NCBI GenBank assembly: GCA_937146725.1
Contig: CAKZRU010000154.1
Coordinates: 1 to 47,780, forward strand
Source of the DNA: an uncultured Myxococcales bacterium
GTDB taxonomy: Bacteria > Myxococcota_A > Bradymonadia > UBA7976 > VGTA01
Direction: 5' to 3'
Length of the DNA stretch: 47,780 bases
A model generated the notes under the pieces. That model saw only the letters and a program-made list of their open reading frames with translations. It was not told the DNA's origin and made no database searches. This document shows, in pieces, positions 36,101-43,640 of the stretch. Position 1 is the stretch's first letter. Each line of letters starts with the position of its first letter. Both the position numbers and the translations under genes were made by a program.

Positions 36101-39100
36101 TTGATCCCCACGTTCACTGGCAATACGCTGTAAACCTCGAATCGCAGAACGACTATTCGCATTAAGATCGAGTAGATCTAAGTAATGGCTCTCCGCTTGT
36201 TCAAAATCTTGAGTAAACTGCTCGTGAATCACACCAATTTGGGCAAGTAAACGCTCAGTTTCCTCTTGGATTTCAGTCCGTTCCATAAGCATTGCAAGAA
36301 CTTTGAGCAATTCCGTCCAATCTTCAAGTTCTTCATAGAGCTCGGCCAAAGGCTTAAGCGCTTGATCTCCTTTTTCAAGATCAGAAGCCGACTCTCGGTA
36401 TTCCCAATAGTAGGCAACCGCTTTGATATACTCTTGCAAAGGATCGGCACAAGTACTGGCCAATTGCCATAGCAAAGAAGACTTAGCCTCGCTATATTCC
36501 GGCTCTTGTAATAGTGTTGAGCTGTTTAGCAAGTCTTCAATACGTTCAACAAGCTGATGATCTAAACGAGGTTCAGTAAGTGGTGCCAAACGAGCAACGA
36601 CTTCTAAAGAACTAATTTGAGTTGGTCGTACAGAAAAGGTACTTAAAGCAATAGAGAAAGCGTCATTGAGCGCGCCCAACTTAAGCTCATTGATCTCGAT
36701 CAATTCAGTACTTACTTCTTCTAAGACTAAAAACTCTAATGCCCACTCATCGCTGTGCTCACCTTGCTCATTTCCATTGAGCTCAAGGCGTTTAAGTAGG
36801 CATTGATATCGTACATTTAAAACACTGATGAGTTCATTCCACTGCTCTTTGGCACGATATAAAGGAATTAAGGCAATCGCCGAGTCCTCATCATTGGGCA
36901 CTAATTCTAGGGCTTTTTCCCATGATTGAGTAGCCATGCTTTCATCTTGAAGATCATTAAAGGCAACCTGACCTCGTCGGAATAAGATATTTCTTTCTAG
37001 GTTTTCTTCATGACTGCCCAAAAGAAGCTGGTCAAGATAAGATAGGTACCCTTCAAAGTCATTACGGGTTCGATATAAACGATCAATGGCATCTAAATCG
37101 AAACTTTCTGTGTAAAAACTTCTTAAAAAGCTTTCGGCTTGTAAATCATGTGGTTCAGCTTCTAGAACTCTCCACCACATTTCGGCGGCTGCTTCATCAT
37201 TATCCATTTGCTCAGAAAGCAGATCGGCACGTTTCTTTAGCCAGGGTAAAGCTTCGCTTACATCAACAGAAACGATATTTTCTTCTTCGGACTGTTCATG
37301 CTCTGAGTCTGCTTTTGTCTCAAGATCAGAGGCATTAGTTGTATTTAACTGCTCAATCTTAGCTGCATACAGTGCTGACAATTCACTCCACTGTTGAACT
37401 TTTTGATAAAGATCTGACAGGGCATTCCAGGCCTCATTGTGATGTTCATTAAGCTCTAGAACAATGCGCCATAATTCGATTGATTCTTGGTAAAAAGAAA
37501 GTTGCTCATCTGCCACTTTGGCAGCAATCACCAGCAAAGAAACTCTTTCCCCCTCTTCCATATCAAGCTCAAGCTGGCGCTTGTAGGTTTCAAATAAGGA
37601 GGTCCAGTCTTTCATACCACTGTATAAACGTACTAAGGGCTCAATCGCATCGAGGTCATTGCTGATAGAAAGCATTTCCTCATAGTAGTAAACAGCCTGA
37701 TCAAGATTACCTAAGTGTTTTTCATTGAGTTTCGCCAGATCTTTATAGCGAGTTCTTAAGGCCTCTTGCTCGCCTCGTTCAACAAGTAGCTCTGCTTGTC
37801 GTTCAATCATTTCAGCGAGTTCATTCCAGCGTGAACTATCTTGGTAGAGGCCTTCTAAAGCACTGAGAGCAGGCTCATATCTAGGATCGATCTCCAAGAT
37901 TTGGCGATAGGTATTCATCACCATAACCGGCTGTCGCATTCGGTTTTGATAAATCTCAATCATCTGCTCAAGACGCTCAATCTTTGCAGTGATTTCATCA
38001 TCTGCCAAGTACTCAAACTGCTCTTTGAGTAATTCAAGCAAGGCACTCCACTTATTTCCGAGCTCGTATAAACGAGTTAAGGACTCGATTGCTTCGGCAC
38101 GGCTAGGATCAAGTCTTAGAATTGCCCGCCACATTTCTATGGCCTTGTCATTGCTCTTTAGATTTTCTTCCGCAACTTGTGCCATACGGAAGCCAATCAC
38201 AATTTTATCTTCAACCTCCTCAGCTTCACTTTGCTGGGTTGATAAAACAGTGAGTAGGCGACGCCAATCTTCTTGCTGTGTGTAAAAATCAACATAGAAC
38301 TTCAACATCAAAGGATGACGTGGATCGTTGAGCTTAATCCGCTTGAAATATTTTTCAGCTTCTACATAGTCAACAATTTTACGCCATAAAATCATCGCAA
38401 TCTGGAAAAGCATCTCTCCTTCGTCTTGATTACGGCGACGCATCTTGAGTGCTGACTCATAGACTTGAACAAGCTCACGCCAACTTTGATGTAGGTGATA
38501 ATATTCTGTACAAAAGTTGATTGATAACTCATCGACCGGATCAAGACTAAGAACTTCTCGGTGCCACTTTATACTCGAATCATGATCATTGAGCGCTTTT
38601 TCACTGAGCTTGGCCAAATCTTTTAAAATATTCAAACGATCTTGACGGCGTTGAGTGCTTGCCAATCTTTCAATGAGGAAGGCGGCTAAGGCTTCCCAAC
38701 GCTCATTAAGCTGATAAAAGGTTTGCAAGCTTAGTCTTGCACTTTCATTGCGTGGCTCAAGCTCAATCGACTTTTGCAATAAGGTTTCAATTTCTGTGCT
38801 TTGAGGATCAATGCCAATCAAAACCTCTGCGGCATCTCTAAAACAACGAGCTTTTTGTCTAGGTGTTTTTGATTTTTCAGCCTCGGCTAAATAATCTTCA
38901 TATTGCTGTCTTTGACGACCTTCTACATCATCGATCATCTGCTCATAGTGCACCGCTGGTTGGAAGCCAGGAATGAGCTTTGTCGCTTCTTTGACACAGC
39001 GCACAGCATCATCATTTAGATTAAGATACTTGGAGCAAATTTCCGCCATGTGTAAAAACAAAGTTGCTTTGTCTTTATCTTCTCTTAAAAGTTCTTGTTC

Positions 39101-39508
39101 ATAGGTACAAAGCTGTAAAGCTAACTTCCAATTCCCAAGCTTTTCAGAAATGAGTCGGGTACCTCTCAGTGCTTCCATATTATCGGGATCAAAACGATAG
39201 GCCTTAGTAAATAAAGACATCGCTAAATCTTGTCGATCCACTTCCTGTTGCCAAATTTTTGCGCTCAATACACACAGGTCAGAGGCAAGACTCGCTTGTT
39301 TTTGATCTAGATCAGTGGAGAATTTCTCAAACTTTTTAGCAAGTCGAGCCCACATTGCAAAACGAACTCGTTCTTCTAAACCTTGAACAATCTCACGAGT
39401 GAATCGAACCCATTCCACCCATTGGCCTTCTTGCTCAAATAAGCGTTCTTTTTCATCTAATTCTGTGGGACTAATGGGTAGGTCTGCCAACGTGACAACT
39501 TGAGACAT
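27194..39508 (-). CDS. Giant tetratricopeptide-repeat protein (about 4,104 residues)
   Basis: ATG 39508 (MSQVVTLADLP) is preferred over the in-frame ATG at 39553 because AAGGA lies about 10 bp before it. No signal peptide or membrane segment is seen, so it is probably cytoplasmic. Almost the whole protein is built from a ~70-75-residue unit, two helix pairs long, with W..L..LL...E in one helix and A.E.YR.ILE.DP in another (SWRELVQVYESAL; DWRRLLTVLSTQ; KWSALLELLKEQ and so on). That length allows at most about 55 units. Four acidic low-complexity stretches made of in-frame tandem DNA repeats interrupt the array. TPR superhelices bind other proteins; no catalytic domain is visible. The protein is strongly acidic. 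It is divergent from the Lon-related protease gene. Function unknown. Confidence 0.9.
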   Translation of the reverse strand: MSQVVTLADLPISPTELDEKERLFEQEGQWVEWVRFTREIVQGLEERVRFAMWARLAKKFEKFSTDLDQKQASLASDLCVLSAKIWQQEVDRQDLAMSLFTKAYRFDPDNMEALRGTRLISEKLGNWKLALQLCTYEQELLREDKDKATLFLHMAEICSKYLNLNDDAVRCVKEATKLIPGFQPAVHYEQMIDDVEGRQRQQYEDYLAEAEKSKTPRQKARCFRDAAEVLIGIDPQSTEIETLLQKSIELEPRNESARLSLQTFYQLNERWEALAAFLIERLASTQRRQDRLNILKDLAKLSEKALNDHDSSIKWHREVLSLDPVDELSINFCTEYYHLHQSWRELVQVYESALKMRRRNQDEGEMLFQIAMILWRKIVDYVEAEKYFKRIKLNDPRHPLMLKFYVDFYTQQEDWRRLLTVLSTQQSEAEEVEDKIVIGFRMAQVAEENLKSNDKAIEMWRAILRLDPSRAEAIESLTRLYELGNKWSALLELLKEQFEYLADDEITAKIERLEQMIEIYQNRMRQPVMVMNTYRQILEIDPRYEPALSALEGLYQDSSRWNELAEMIERQAELLVERGEQEALRTRYKDLAKLNEKHLGNLDQAVYYYEEMLSISNDLDAIEPLVRLYSGMKDWTSLFETYKRQLELDMEEGERVSLLVIAAKVADEQLSFYQESIELWRIVLELNEHHNEAWNALSDLYQKVQQWSELSALYAAKIEQLNTTNASDLETKADSEHEQSEEENIVSVDVSEALPWLKKRADLLSEQMDNDEAAAEMWWRVLEAEPHDLQAESFLRSFYTESFDLDAIDRLYRTRNDFEGYLSYLDQLLLGSHEENLERNILFRRGQVAFNDLQDESMATQSWEKALELVPNDEDSAIALIPLYRAKEQWNELISVLNVRYQCLLKRLELNGNEQGEHSDEWALEFLVLEEVSTELIEINELKLGALNDAFSIALSTFSVRPTQISSLEVVARLAPLTEPRLDHQLVERIEDLLNSSTLLQEPEYSEAKSSLLWQLASTCADPLQEYIKAVAYYWEYRESASDLEKGDQALKPLAELYEELEDWTELLKVLAMLMERTEIQEETERLLAQIGVIHEQFTQDFEQAESHYLDLLDLNANSRSAIRGLQRIASERGDQAQLFEYLDAELAICKSSEDFANLKFRLGEIALEREGAEAALTHFSAALSHFPGHSETAKILVQLLDEDLHIAYPAAVLLESIARENTDAALLVRVLEYILEGFVAELSLDCLYETSSLGIVEESSETDVEESSETDVEESSETDVEESSETPKHFIVERDQSALLAELAVLIEGDLTELERAFEINIKRLEVNPEDETILGDLYRLAEQTEQWADLAEVLNDFSYVGSKEVEDSVRFTLSRSLAEIVESQLNDQQQAREVWQQIGEAEGDQLEVLDQISRLAESLEDWEQLIQMLDRSLALVENEIKLERLHKLARLWHERLENQDEAIEVYQKILVMDSNDQRAESSLENLLKASQRYNELSEFYQARLALCLSQFASNEVYTDSTTPETVNLEEVEATKVSDDENQEASQEASQEASQETSQETSPESVQAKITYLRYQLAYVLNTHLREPLDALGYAADNISIQGEIDQATITLIEQMLVSYCDGSDESLEVRALGCDLLDEVYAHIGQWQSRISLLEKRIEDSSDASEKASHYLSIARYYELEGLLVAEAYTSIQHGIKQGYSLHNLCDELERLSQELDHWAETGSFLYTQLTEQLDAEDHERLAMVQRVARIFEQELGDQHTAIAVFEFGRQEVPDELIILRELNRLYELTEQAEALVEILELRIELEAEAEASEQETEASEQEAEASEQETEASEQETEASEQETEASEQETVSNSYELQRELSYQLGAILNEQLGQTQRAIEVYQRVRADFIPGDTQSYEALSILFTQLNDMHGLVDLYREQVEYISDTEQKELLLSMAAEVSLAQLGQAEDAIDLYESILEFNPSSEASLISLAEIFSSLQRYEDHIEVLKKRADLYEEHQQSAQYDLQRALIHRDQLVDPIATIEILQEVFVKSPELSGLMEAFESLLSTIDVRLEATKVLAPVYRENEQWIEYVSVLLSTLEDRLDVGEKVSVYRDIADVQRNKLDSLSGAFDSLVAAYELEPDLSELETELEELAALTGRDSELLETYEKAVLDVPDREIGLRIKVAELAEQRLGDLEKAIASYQEILMQEPEHLEVMSALEKLLAVSERYQDLAELYNQKLDVIEDETLRSETYGLLASVYETHLSMPMEAIEVWRRQLEDNERHEVAFNELERLLTLTESFDELAALYEEWIASTQNAVDSIAVKSRLATLTINVLNDGISFIDYIREIFEIDALHQESIDSLSVLFADEERCQVTGADRNAIAELLQPIARGLTIEVITEPEISSAEETESNKEDGDALNSLEIAPVVSTRTLDANPQLLIHVLDVLQQNEMDPEVRAQQLLELAQLQEEVANDPSAAFDARLTALRFNATELDNRHVLQRLALSTHRYQDLAFGLEQAANEALEIEDKSSLLLELGKVYESYLDDFEKAGYFYQEILNDDPQHQGAVTALETLYARLSQYQSLIDLYLRLADESENDEQIIRRLFQACEMMRHLDAHDQLIETYRSVLEIDEQNLVAYRELERLFQITEEWGALANLLQERIERIELDDSSNSESMESDDESDDESNTAQTAAHIAYDANKSESRAELRCRLAKLLEQLNDYDEAIETWRAILDEDDARFEPAFEALDQMASLWRSLGVDEPRRQTISEILTPLYFEQGQWEAWIRATEDMLDFIFDPEERTERFKALAQVVESELSDLTRALDYFALAFQALPDQTELELEVDRLVEATESWTRAIEIFESVVAQVFDPEEGTRIWLKIAKLYESKLNDDDRAQAAYIKARELSPDSTQAITALREFYTTRESYRALVDLLKDVAPLLEEEADRIEALSSAGVILTQTLQQAEEAIEVYSMLRQEAPDALEPLLALEKLHREAQDWPAVIDCLNEQIELQEDEALKIVHLHAIATVYGESLQNPEEQIASLRQILEIQATEAQSLNMLKQLFTVREDWNDLSILLEDERSHYDDDSLEAILLDVQQAHLNRQHTQQLFTAVELYGEILKRREILENHAQPEMITEVVDGLAQMMHMDEVRGDSAELLIAYFEQTEQSEALKSTYETLVASETDPVERSGIYIKLGQLLRDQLHLPQEAFFAYAQALRDDLQNEELLSTLQVIGGEQSMYAEMVQTYAEIATLDPFSELGATLSRLRAKLCENRLQDIAQATEAWEKSLSVDPDHLETLKALSGLYNQQERWSDLISILETRVELEADEYELRVLLGELMVRVHGDARRAIEQWKIVLMDFPQAESAQRMLETYLSDPEFVNDISLVLEPIYEEQERWEAWVKMNHALLDAISMDDSVRREELWTELGQLYADRLDDELNALNAYSEAFLINPVELEIREKLFALVEKKEAWITFLPKLLQSTSVVSDPELLVADYLKIASWSEIYFNDSDQAVSAYQNALRVEGECQEATQALERIFTQRSDWGSLAEVQQRQIEATYDEEKRVELLKAYAQNVWHNLGQVDKAQSIYEELININDQELSSYQALEQLLSDLGKQTELMNLLERKLEAVNLDEVEQSKLQKQFISIAEASGDYYRATEVARQAYEEHPSDQEIKTSLHRLLMNQESWDDLRELLDQDLENAQGQEQLRLAQKLAALCEEKLSLVDDAIDYLLKALEVSPADRVIFAKAQQLMTQVMRYDDLLDLIESHLEANQDLSNEERLNLNIELAQRAQEEGMQERSVEALERVLAIDSNHPVALSTLAKAYEEEGDWSKATDMLQRALEYSETGIVKAEALTRLGLIYMDQLNDDAKAKQTFESAINEAPTAQALDALVMFARDEENESRVGELLEMKLPIAEGRDRLSVYRELASYYQRSGREQDQLVLLEQAYQEAPEATKLTEMLVERYLKDQRFTEVEPMIRTMMDNLEAAGKSKALNRYTYQLGKLKQAQGEQDVAFELFERCRASDPTFAPALVALSQIYVNAERWDDAQALLSPLLIQRQLSKSDKVEVFYLNGVTRQALGDQRKAKDMFQRALSLNPEHTASQEGLNRLS
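31479..31508. repeat. 12-bp tandem repeat in the TPR gene (Asp/Glu/Ser linker)
   Basis: GACTCATCATCG occurs at 31479-31490 and 31491-31502 and continues for half a unit. It encodes the ESDDESDDES stretch between TPR units. Confidence 0.85.
33947..34072. repeat. Six tandem 21-bp units in the TPR gene
   Basis: Six nearly identical 21-bp units (GGTCTCTTGCTCGC... on the plus strand; two units have GGCC instead of GGTC) encode the heptad EASEQET or a variant. The glutamate-rich heptads would form a charged helix or flexible linker between TPR blocks. The near-identity points to recent expansion. Confidence 0.95.
34821..34880. repeat. Five tandem 12-bp units in the TPR gene
   Basis: CTTGCCTCTTGA, with T or C at the fifth base, occurs five times at 34821-34880 and encodes QEAS/QETS repeats. 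Confidence 0.9.
35649..35744. repeat. Four tandem 24-bp units in the TPR gene
   Basis: Four 24-bp units starting GTCTCTGAGGA encode DVEESSET repeats, with single-base differences (GATTCT or GACTCT) that pair units 1-2 and 3-4. The fourth unit diverges at its end. Confidence 0.9.
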
Positions 39509-39680
39509 GCTAACTTCATCCTTACTGGCGAAAAAACTGAACATAACCACCATTCATATGGTGATATGATAAATGACTCTCATTTCAATGCGCGTTATGG
39601 TACAGAGCCTATCTCCAAAGTACAACTAATAACCGCTAAGAGTCGGTGACCTTGAGTAAAATTTATTGGGAGCTTCATCA

Positions 39681-42203
39681 ATGACGCCAATCTCGACTAG
39701 TTCTTCCCCCCTCTCACCAATCCCAAATGATCAGCTTCGTTGGCGCTGTACAGCCTCAGTATTACGTCCAATATTGGAGAGTATTGCCCAAGAAAACAAT
39801 CAGGCAGAAAATGCTTTAGATCATCTAAAATACTTTACCCCGCCTCGTGCCCATAAAGCGATTAAACTTTCTTTGGCAATGGATGCTCCCGGCTATCATG
39901 TATTTGTGAGTGGCCCCACCGGCTCAGGAAAAACATCGGCGATAAAGCAACTTTTACAAAGCGAAGCACGTCCAAGTCGACTCCGCTATGATTTTTTATA
40001 TATTCATAACTTTGAAGATGCCGACCGACCACGTTTGTGTACCTTACCACAAGGACAAGGCAAAAGGCTCAAACGCAAACTTATTCACTTTGTTGAAGCC
40101 TTCCCAGAAGTGATTATGAGCGCCTTACACTCGACTCGTTTGAAAGATCGACGTAGGAATCTAAGTCGTCAATTAGAAGATGCTTTGCATGGCGCACTCG
40201 AGCAACTTAAAGAAAGCTGTAATGATACAGGCTTTGTCTTTCTACATTCAGAAGAAGATTTTGGAGCGAGTGAAATCCAAGTGAAGGTGGGTCGTCGCAA
40301 GGCAATTCCAATCGAGCAATGGATTATTGAGGTGACTCAAGGAAAGCGACGTGGAAAAGTCGAAGAAAAGCTCGAACAGCATGAGCAACTCACCGAGCAA
40401 CTACATAGCTTGTGGGATGAGCTTTCGAGAATAGAATGGGACTTGCACCGTCATATTGCGGATATTGAAGTAAATGAGATTAGAGAAAGGTTGGCGATTC
40501 GAACCGACACTCTATTCTTTGAAGATGATGAGTTATCCGATTCTGATGACTTAATCAAAGCTGAGCTCTATGAAAAAGTGAATCAAGAGCTTGCTCGTTG
40601 GTTTGAGGGTTTGATTGATTGGGTTGATGATCATCTTGAAGAGTTAAAGCAGCTCTCAAGTGAACCTAACCTTGATCTTAAAGATCTTCGTATTCTTAAA
40701 GCGAACCTTATTCATGAGGCCCCCAAAGAGGCCCCAATTATTTTTGAGCGCACCCCCACTTTGATCAACCTGCTAGGTACGATTGAGCGTTCCGGTGAAG
40801 ATACCCACCCGCATTTAGACTTTAGCGACATACGAAGTGGCTCCCTGTTAAGAGCCAATGGTGGCATCCTTATTGTGAATGCAAACGACTTATCCTTAGA
40901 GGGCTCCTCAACTTGGCGGTTTTTATTAAAAGCTCTTAAAGATCAAAAACTTGAAATACAGTCACCCGACCAACTTTTTGCTTCAGGTGGTAGCCCAATT
41001 AAGCCAACGCCTATTCCTTTGGACGTAAAGGTCATCGCGATTGGTGATGATGACCTATTTAGGGCGCTTTTTGTGTCAAATGAAGATTTTGGGCGAGTTT
41101 TCAAGGTCAAAGCTGAGTTTGATGATGCTTTAATTAATAATGAAAGTGGGCTGAAAGCGTACTTAGGGCATGCTTTAAGAGTTCAAAAAGAAGAAGGATT
41201 CAAACCTTTTTCAGCCGAGGCGCTTGCCCTTTGGTGCGAATATGGAACTCGACTATCAGGGCGTAAAGAGCGCCTTTCAACCCAGCTCAGTCAGCTTACC
41301 GATATTCTTAGAGAGGCGGGTCACTATGCCAAGCTCACCACAGGTGAAGAAGTAGGTGTTGAAGAATTAAGAGAAGCATTGAGAGCTCGCTTTGATCGTC
41401 ATCGCTTGGTTGAAGATCATTTATTTGAAATGATCTCAGATGACTTGATTGAACTTGCGCCTCAAGGAGAAGAAATAGGCTTAGTCAATGGCTTAACCGT
41501 GTTAGATTTTGGCGATCATGTCTGTGGACATCCTTGCCGAATTAGTGCGACTCACTCAGCCGGTCTTCGCGGTATTATCAGCATTGAAAGAGAAGTCCGA
41601 CTATCCGGTCGCTCCCATGATAAGGGGGCACTCAATGTGGCTGCTTATTTAAGAACACACTATTTACCCGAATATATTTGTGCTTTAAACGCAACCCTAT
41701 GCTTTGATCAAGTACATGATGAAGTCGACGGTGACAGTGCATCACTCGCTGAATTACTCGCCTTACTCTCATCGCTCAGTCAAACACCACTTAAGCAAGC
41801 AATTGCCGTGACCGGTGCTGTTGACCAGCGAGGTAATGTACAGGCTGTTGGAGGAGTAAATGAAAAGGTAGAAGGCTTTTTCCGTCTGTGCCAAGAGCAT
41901 GGATTTGATGGAAGTCATGGTGTGATTTTACCCAAGTCAACCTTATCTGAACTTGCGCTTAAAACCGAAGTAATCGATGCTGTGAAGCAAGGTTTATTCA
42001 CGATTTGGGCAGTCGATCATGTGGATCAAGCCTTAGCGATTTTAAGCCTTTCTGCTGAGAAGCTAACTGCCTTGGCTCAAAACTATTCTGCAGATCAGCT
42101 CGCCCTTAATCTGAAGACGACTAAAGATCAAGTGAGTAGCAGACTAAAAGCGCTCTCAAAGCTTGCCATTCAGTCACAGGGTGGTGATGCTAACATCTAT
42201 TAA
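39681..42203 (+). CDS. Lon-related ATP-dependent protease (LonB-like family)
   Basis: The protein has 840 residues from ATG 39681, which follows GGGAG by about 8 bp; an in-frame TTG at 39666 adds five. An AAA+ core carries Walker A SGPTGSGKT (82-90 counting from the TTG), an interrupting helical domain (about 150-320), and SGSLLRANGGILIVNANDLS as Walker B region. The C-terminal S16 protease domain has the catalytic Ser in DGDSAS (Ser691) and the Lys in GGVNEKVEGFF (Lys734). Its layout matches the ~800-residue 'Lon-related putative ATP-dependent protease' family rather than classical Lon, as it lacks the N-terminal LON substrate domain. It is expected to degrade damaged or regulatory proteins; the substrates are unknown. 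Confidence 0.93.
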   Translation: MTPISTSSSPLSPIPNDQLRWRCTASVLRPILESIAQENNQAENALDHLKYFTPPRAHKAIKLSLAMDAPGYHVFVSGPTGSGKTSAIKQLLQSEARPSRLRYDFLYIHNFEDADRPRLCTLPQGQGKRLKRKLIHFVEAFPEVIMSALHSTRLKDRRRNLSRQLEDALHGALEQLKESCNDTGFVFLHSEEDFGASEIQVKVGRRKAIPIEQWIIEVTQGKRRGKVEEKLEQHEQLTEQLHSLWDELSRIEWDLHRHIADIEVNEIRERLAIRTDTLFFEDDELSDSDDLIKAELYEKVNQELARWFEGLIDWVDDHLEELKQLSSEPNLDLKDLRILKANLIHEAPKEAPIIFERTPTLINLLGTIERSGEDTHPHLDFSDIRSGSLLRANGGILIVNANDLSLEGSSTWRFLLKALKDQKLEIQSPDQLFASGGSPIKPTPIPLDVKVIAIGDDDLFRALFVSNEDFGRVFKVKAEFDDALINNESGLKAYLGHALRVQKEEGFKPFSAEALALWCEYGTRLSGRKERLSTQLSQLTDILREAGHYAKLTTGEEVGVEELREALRARFDRHRLVEDHLFEMISDDLIELAPQGEEIGLVNGLTVLDFGDHVCGHPCRISATHSAGLRGIISIEREVRLSGRSHDKGALNVAAYLRTHYLPEYICALNATLCFDQVHDEVDGDSASLAELLALLSSLSQTPLKQAIAVTGAVDQRGNVQAVGGVNEKVEGFFRLCQEHGFDGSHGVILPKSTLSELALKTEVIDAVKQGLFTIWAVDHVDQALAILSLSAEKLTALAQNYSADQLALNLKTTKDQVSSRLKALSKLAIQSQGGDANIY

Positions 42204-42296
42204 GCGCTCTCGTTTAAACTGACGATCAAAGATGTTGATCTTTAAGCATCATGTATGAGTCACTCTTAATTCTTAAAGCCCTAAAAAGAAAAAGCC

Positions 42297-43571
42297 TTAA
42301 GCACCTTCTAATAGTTCAATATCTGCCTTGGCTTGCCCTTTCGCAACTTCTGCATTGACTACACAGCGTTTGTGGCCTTCTTCGGTATCTGGCGCAACAT
42401 ACATAATATCAAGCATGATCTTTTCGATGACCGATCGTAAGCCTCGAGCACCGGCCTTTCGCTTGATCGCATCCTCAACAATGACATCCATCGCATCGTC
42501 GGTAAACTCAAGCTCAATGTTATTTAAATTTAACAGACGCTGATATTGTCTAATGAGTGAGCTTTTAGGCTTCCAAAGAATTTCCTTGAGAGCATCCTTA
42601 CTGAGGCTTTCCAAAGGAACGACCACTGCTAAACGACCTATAAACTCTGGGATTAGGCCAAACTTGATTAAGTCTTGGGTAGAAAGCTCTTTGATCAAGT
42701 CATTGTACTCTTTATCCTTAGATTTATTTTGTGACTTATTTGCACCAAACCCAATGGAACCGCTACTCATCCGTTGCTGAATTAATTGCTCAATACCAAC
42801 AAAGGCTCCACAAAAAATAAAAAGAATATTACTAGTATCGATCTGCACTAGTTTATTACTCATCACCTGCCCCATATCCGCTTGGATATTTACTTGGGTG
42901 CTTTCAATAAGCTTTAAAAGACCTTGCTGAACGCCTTCCCCACCGACATCGCGCCCTTGGCTACTACCACCTCCTCCGCCTCGACGTGCAATCTTATCAA
43001 CCTCATCAATTACAACAATGCCACGTTCGGTCTTTTCAACATCACGATCAGCCGCTTCCCATAACGAGCGAATAATGCTTTCTACATCTTCACCCACATA
43101 ACCAGCTGAAGTGAGTGTAGTGGCATCTTTAACAATAAATGGAACATCTAAAAACTCGGCGATTTGCTCGGCAATAGCGGTTTTCCCTACTCCGGTCGGG
43201 CCAACCATAAGTATATTTCCTTTGGTTAACCGCACATCTTCTAAGGCTTTAGGTAACTCATCTACAGATACAGAGCCAACAGCTTCGCCATCCTTCATCA
43301 CCCGTTTATAGTGATTATAGACAGCTACTGATAAAGTTTTTTTAGCTGTTTCCTGTTCGATAATATGTTGATCTAGATAAGTTTTAATCGCTTTTGGAAT
43401 GAGTCTAGCTTGTTGTTTTTCTTTACTATCAGCTTGGTCACCCAGTCCAAAGTCAGCCATATAGCGTAGCACACATTGTAAACAAATATTCACCTTAAAC
43501 GGGCCGGTAACTATAGGTTCTACTTCGGTTTCTCTTCTTTGATTACAGAATGAACATATTCTTTGAGTCAT
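42297..43571 (-). CDS. clpX: ClpX-type AAA+ unfoldase with altered pore loop
   Basis: The protein has 424 residues. The N-terminal zinc-binding domain has Cys6, Cys9, Cys30 and Cys33. The AAA+ module has Walker A GPTGVGKT, pore loop 1 SAGYVGEDVES, Walker B GIVVIDEVDK, sensor and arginine-finger regions (LIPEFIGRL), and AGARGLRS near the C-terminus. IGFGA is the ClpP-contacting IGF loop, so partnership with ClpP is likely although no clpP is nearby. The RKH-type loop, which in E. coli reads RKSDNPSITRDVSG, is replaced by RRGGGGGSSQGRDVGG, which may change substrate handling. It could be a second ClpX paralogue. It follows the CAP-domain gene by about 58 bp. Confidence 0.93.
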   Translation of the reverse strand: MTQRICSFCNQRRETEVEPIVTGPFKVNICLQCVLRYMADFGLGDQADSKEKQQARLIPKAIKTYLDQHIIEQETAKKTLSVAVYNHYKRVMKDGEAVGSVSVDELPKALEDVRLTKGNILMVGPTGVGKTAIAEQIAEFLDVPFIVKDATTLTSAGYVGEDVESIIRSLWEAADRDVEKTERGIVVIDEVDKIARRGGGGGSSQGRDVGGEGVQQGLLKLIESTQVNIQADMGQVMSNKLVQIDTSNILFIFCGAFVGIEQLIQQRMSSGSIGFGANKSQNKSKDKEYNDLIKELSTQDLIKFGLIPEFIGRLAVVVPLESLSKDALKEILWKPKSSLIRQYQRLLNLNNIELEFTDDAMDVIVEDAIKRKAGARGLRSVIEKIMLDIMYVAPDTEEGHKRCVVNAEVAKGQAKADIELLEGA

Positions 43572-43586
43572 AATTTATACTTCTAC

Positions 43587-43640
43587 TTTACGATCTATCT
43601 TTTCATTACGATCAATCTTTTAATTACGATCAATCTTTTA
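43587..43640. repeat. Three tandem 18-bp units across the CAP gene stop codon
   Basis: ATTACGATCAATCTTTTA occurs at 43605-43622 and 43623-43640, with a diverged copy at 43587-43604. The CAP-protein stop (43630-43632) lies in the right-hand unit. On the coding strand each unit carries the same in-frame stops, so the last codons and the stop have been duplicated into the spacer before clpX. Confidence 0.9.
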
